Shown: positions 30,841 to 32,504 of the stretch, piece by piece
Layout of the letters: every line of letters starts with the position of its first letter
How positions within the stretch are numbered: position 1 is the stretch's first letter
Assembly (NCBI GenBank): GCA_049999765.1
Contig: JBNGIQ010008674.1
Span: forward strand, 1 to 32,504
Origin: Phaeoceros laevis
Taxonomy: Eukaryota > Anthocerotophyta > Anthocerotopsida > Notothyladales
DNA: 32,504 bases
Direction of reading: 5' to 3'
Notes under the pieces: generated by a model
Database searches by the model: none
What the model saw: the letters and a program-made list of their open reading frames with translations, nothing else
Told to the model about the DNA's origin: nothing
Translations under genes and position numbers: made by a program

Positions 30841-32504
30841 AGCTGGGAGGCAGGCCCACACCCTGGAGCTGGAGGGGAGGTTAAATGTGCCTCCGAGGCA
30901 ATGGATTTACACAAGCCGCACATTTGTGCCGTGCGGTGGCTTAGCAGCCAAGCTACGCATACCGGACAATAGAAGTGCTGGAGAACGACAAGAGTTGTTG
31001 TGGAGGCAGTATTTTTTGGACCCCACATTGTGGTGGGACTGCAGGACGAACAAGAAGAGCGCGCGCTCTCCCGACTTCAGGCACAAGGAGTCGAAGGAGC
31101 CCATATGGCTGAACAACTTCTACAAGCCTGACTGGGTGGATGCGGAGCTGGCTGCCTTGGACAAACAGGTTGGACGGTCTGCTCAGCCTACATCCAACCC
31201 CTTGTTGCATCATAATGCAGCTGCTTCAACGGTGTCAGAGTGCCAAGGGCACGGAACGGCTCAGGCTGTAATCGAACAACTTTGTGAGAATGGGCAGCTA
31301 AGTCCAGCAGTGAACGCTTTGACCGTCTTGGCGGAGAAACAATCTCGTGTGTCCTCCTCTCTGCTGTACAGAGTCATTCGGATATGCGGGGCTGAAAAAA
31401 ATCTGGTGTTGGGGCGACGACTCGATGATCTCACTGTCAAGCTTGGGTACGGATCCAACGCATTTTTGGGAAACCATCTCTTGCGCATGTATGCATGTGG
31501 AGGTAGGCTACAGGAGGCCATGGATGTGTTCAACAGGGTAGGGAAACCGGATGTCTTCATGTTGTTTTCCATAATCTCTGCACATGCTAAGCACGGAAAA
31601 CCGAAGGAGGCCATACGACTCTACCGGGAGATGCGTAGGTCAGGAGTGCAGGCGAATGATTACGTCTTTGTAGCTGCCCTTCAAGCTTTTGCATTTGCCG
31701 CCGACTTGGAATCTGGCAGAAAAGTGCTCTCTGATGTATTGCACAGTTGCAATTCTACTGACTTGTTTGTTGGCAACTGCCTGGTTGACATGTATGCAAA
31801 ATGTGGCGAATTGAAAGATGCACGCCAGGTTTTTGACAGCATGGACACGAAGGATGTGGTGACATGGAATGCNNNNNNNNNNNNNNNNNNNNNNNNNNNN
31901 NNNNNNNNNNNNNNNNNNNNNNNNNNNNNNNNNNNNNNNNNNNNNNNNNNNNNNNNNNNNNNNNNNNNNNNNGCCAAGAGGCGCTTGTTGTGTATGGACA
32001 AATGGAGAAGGCGGGCCTCATTTTGGCTGACCATGTCACTTTTGCTTGCCTTCTGAAGGCGTGTGCAAGCACTGGTGCCATACCGAAGGGCAGGGAGCTG
32101 CACTCAAAGATTGTCAAAAGAGGTCTGCTGGATGATGTAGTACTGGGCACCTGCCTGGTGGACATGTATGCAAAATGTGGTGAGCTGGAAGATGCGCACC
32201 AGGTTTTTGACAGCATGGACACAAAGAATGTGGTGACATGGACAGCACTGATCGCCGGGTATGCACAGCAAGGTCTCGGCCAAGAGGCCCTTGTTGTGTA
32301 TGGACAAATGGAGGAGGCGGGCCTCATTTTGGCTGACCATGTTACTTTTGCTTGCCTTCTGAAGGCGTGTGCAAGCACTGGTGCCATACAGAGGGGCAGG
32401 CAGCTGCACTCGAAGATTGTCAAAAGAGGTCTGCTGGATGATGTAGTGGTGGGCACATGCCTGGTGGACATGTATGCAAAATGTGGTGAGCTGGAAGATG
32501 CGCA
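30812..32504 (+). CDS. PLS-class pentatricopeptide repeat protein, 3' end off window and interrupted by an assembly gap
   Basis: The ATG at 30812 opens a frame that is intact up to the gap at 31873. The same protein resumes in another frame from 31973 to the window end, with no stop. The first 145 residues carry the block DPTLWWDC, SPDFRHK, EPIWLNNFYKPDWVD, shared with the left PPR gene. PPR motifs follow: GRRLDDLTVKLGYGSNAF, LLRMYACGGRLQEAMDVF, LVDMYAKCGELKDARQVF. After the gap two P-L-S units of 102 residues are nearly identical (306-bp period, for example 31973 and 32279). The frame break is explained by the arbitrary gap length, not by a mutation. The C-terminal class (E, DYW or variant) is outside the window. 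Role and targeting follow the family: organelle RNA binding, probably editing. Confidence 0.9.
31873..31972. other. Assembly gap of exactly 100 N inside the PPR gene
   Basis: The gap joins TGGAATGC to GCCAAGAGG. In the left paralog the same two points are 32 nt apart. The true missing length is therefore probably 32 nt, or 32 plus a multiple of 306 if repeat units were collapsed. One hundred is a placeholder and puts the downstream part out of frame. Confidence 0.95.

Noticed and set aside
31261-32471. Minus-strand ORFs across the right PPR gene, and plus-strand ORFs across 21-1608
   Set aside because: They are antisense shadows of the two edge PPR genes. They look alike only because the PPR DNA is alike.
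1-32504. CRISPR arrays, operons or bacterial insertion sequences
   Set aside because: The genes are spliced and of plant type. The tandem repeats have no spacer structure.

Overview
This window is nuclear DNA from a land plant. The evidence is spliced genes with GT-AG introns, plant-specific families (a CHIP-type U-box ligase, an S-like RNase T2, GET3D, the plant complex I subunit P2, PDX1), a plant initiator tRNA-Met, and three PLS-type pentatricopeptide repeat (PPR) genes. Introns are short, about 75-315 bp and mostly 80-150, so the genome is compact. One PPR protein ends in a complete DYW domain whose last residues are Gly-Asp-Arg-Pro instead of Asp-Tyr-Trp. As I recall the literature, such KP/DRP/GRP variants are associated with lineages that do U-to-C organelle RNA editing: hornworts, ferns and some lycophytes. 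Together with the compact genes this makes a hornwort my best guess. A lycophyte or fern is possible, and I cannot prove the species.

Layout from left to right: a PPR gene runs off the left edge on the minus strand (1-1652). CHIP (2370-4308) and a secreted RNase T2 (4982-6014) follow on the plus strand. Then come the DRP-type DYW PPR gene (6496-8649, minus), a tRNA-iMet (9383-9454) just upstream of GET3D (9540-11533, plus), and RPB5 (11821-13058, minus). From about 13 to 19.7 kb the DNA is gene-poor, and from about 15.4 kb AT-rich. It holds an unrecognised ORF, a truncated LRR gene fragment, inverted and tandem repeats, and a minisatellite block with TTTTAGGG cores. Gene-rich DNA resumes with an intronless pair on the minus strand (a membrane-anchored methyltransferase at 20346-21458 and a GLOD5-like VOC protein at 19769-20260). 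It continues with a DHHC palmitoyltransferase (23452-25299, minus), complex I subunit P2 (26097-26775, plus) and PDX1 (28094-29026, plus). A second PPR gene runs off the right edge on the plus strand (30812 onward) and contains a 100-N assembly gap.

Most genes are unrelated housekeeping genes: protein quality control, RNA turnover, transcription, vitamin B6 synthesis, lipid modification of proteins, respiration. The common thread is the three related PPR genes. The two edge copies are close paralogs pointing outward, and the central copy shares their N-terminal arrangement. They fit an expanding family of organelle RNA-editing factors. The DRP-type C-terminus is the most interesting feature here, because it makes the central gene a candidate reverse (U-to-C) editing factor.

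Exon boundaries were set by hand from splice consensus, reading frame and family conservation. None has transcript support.
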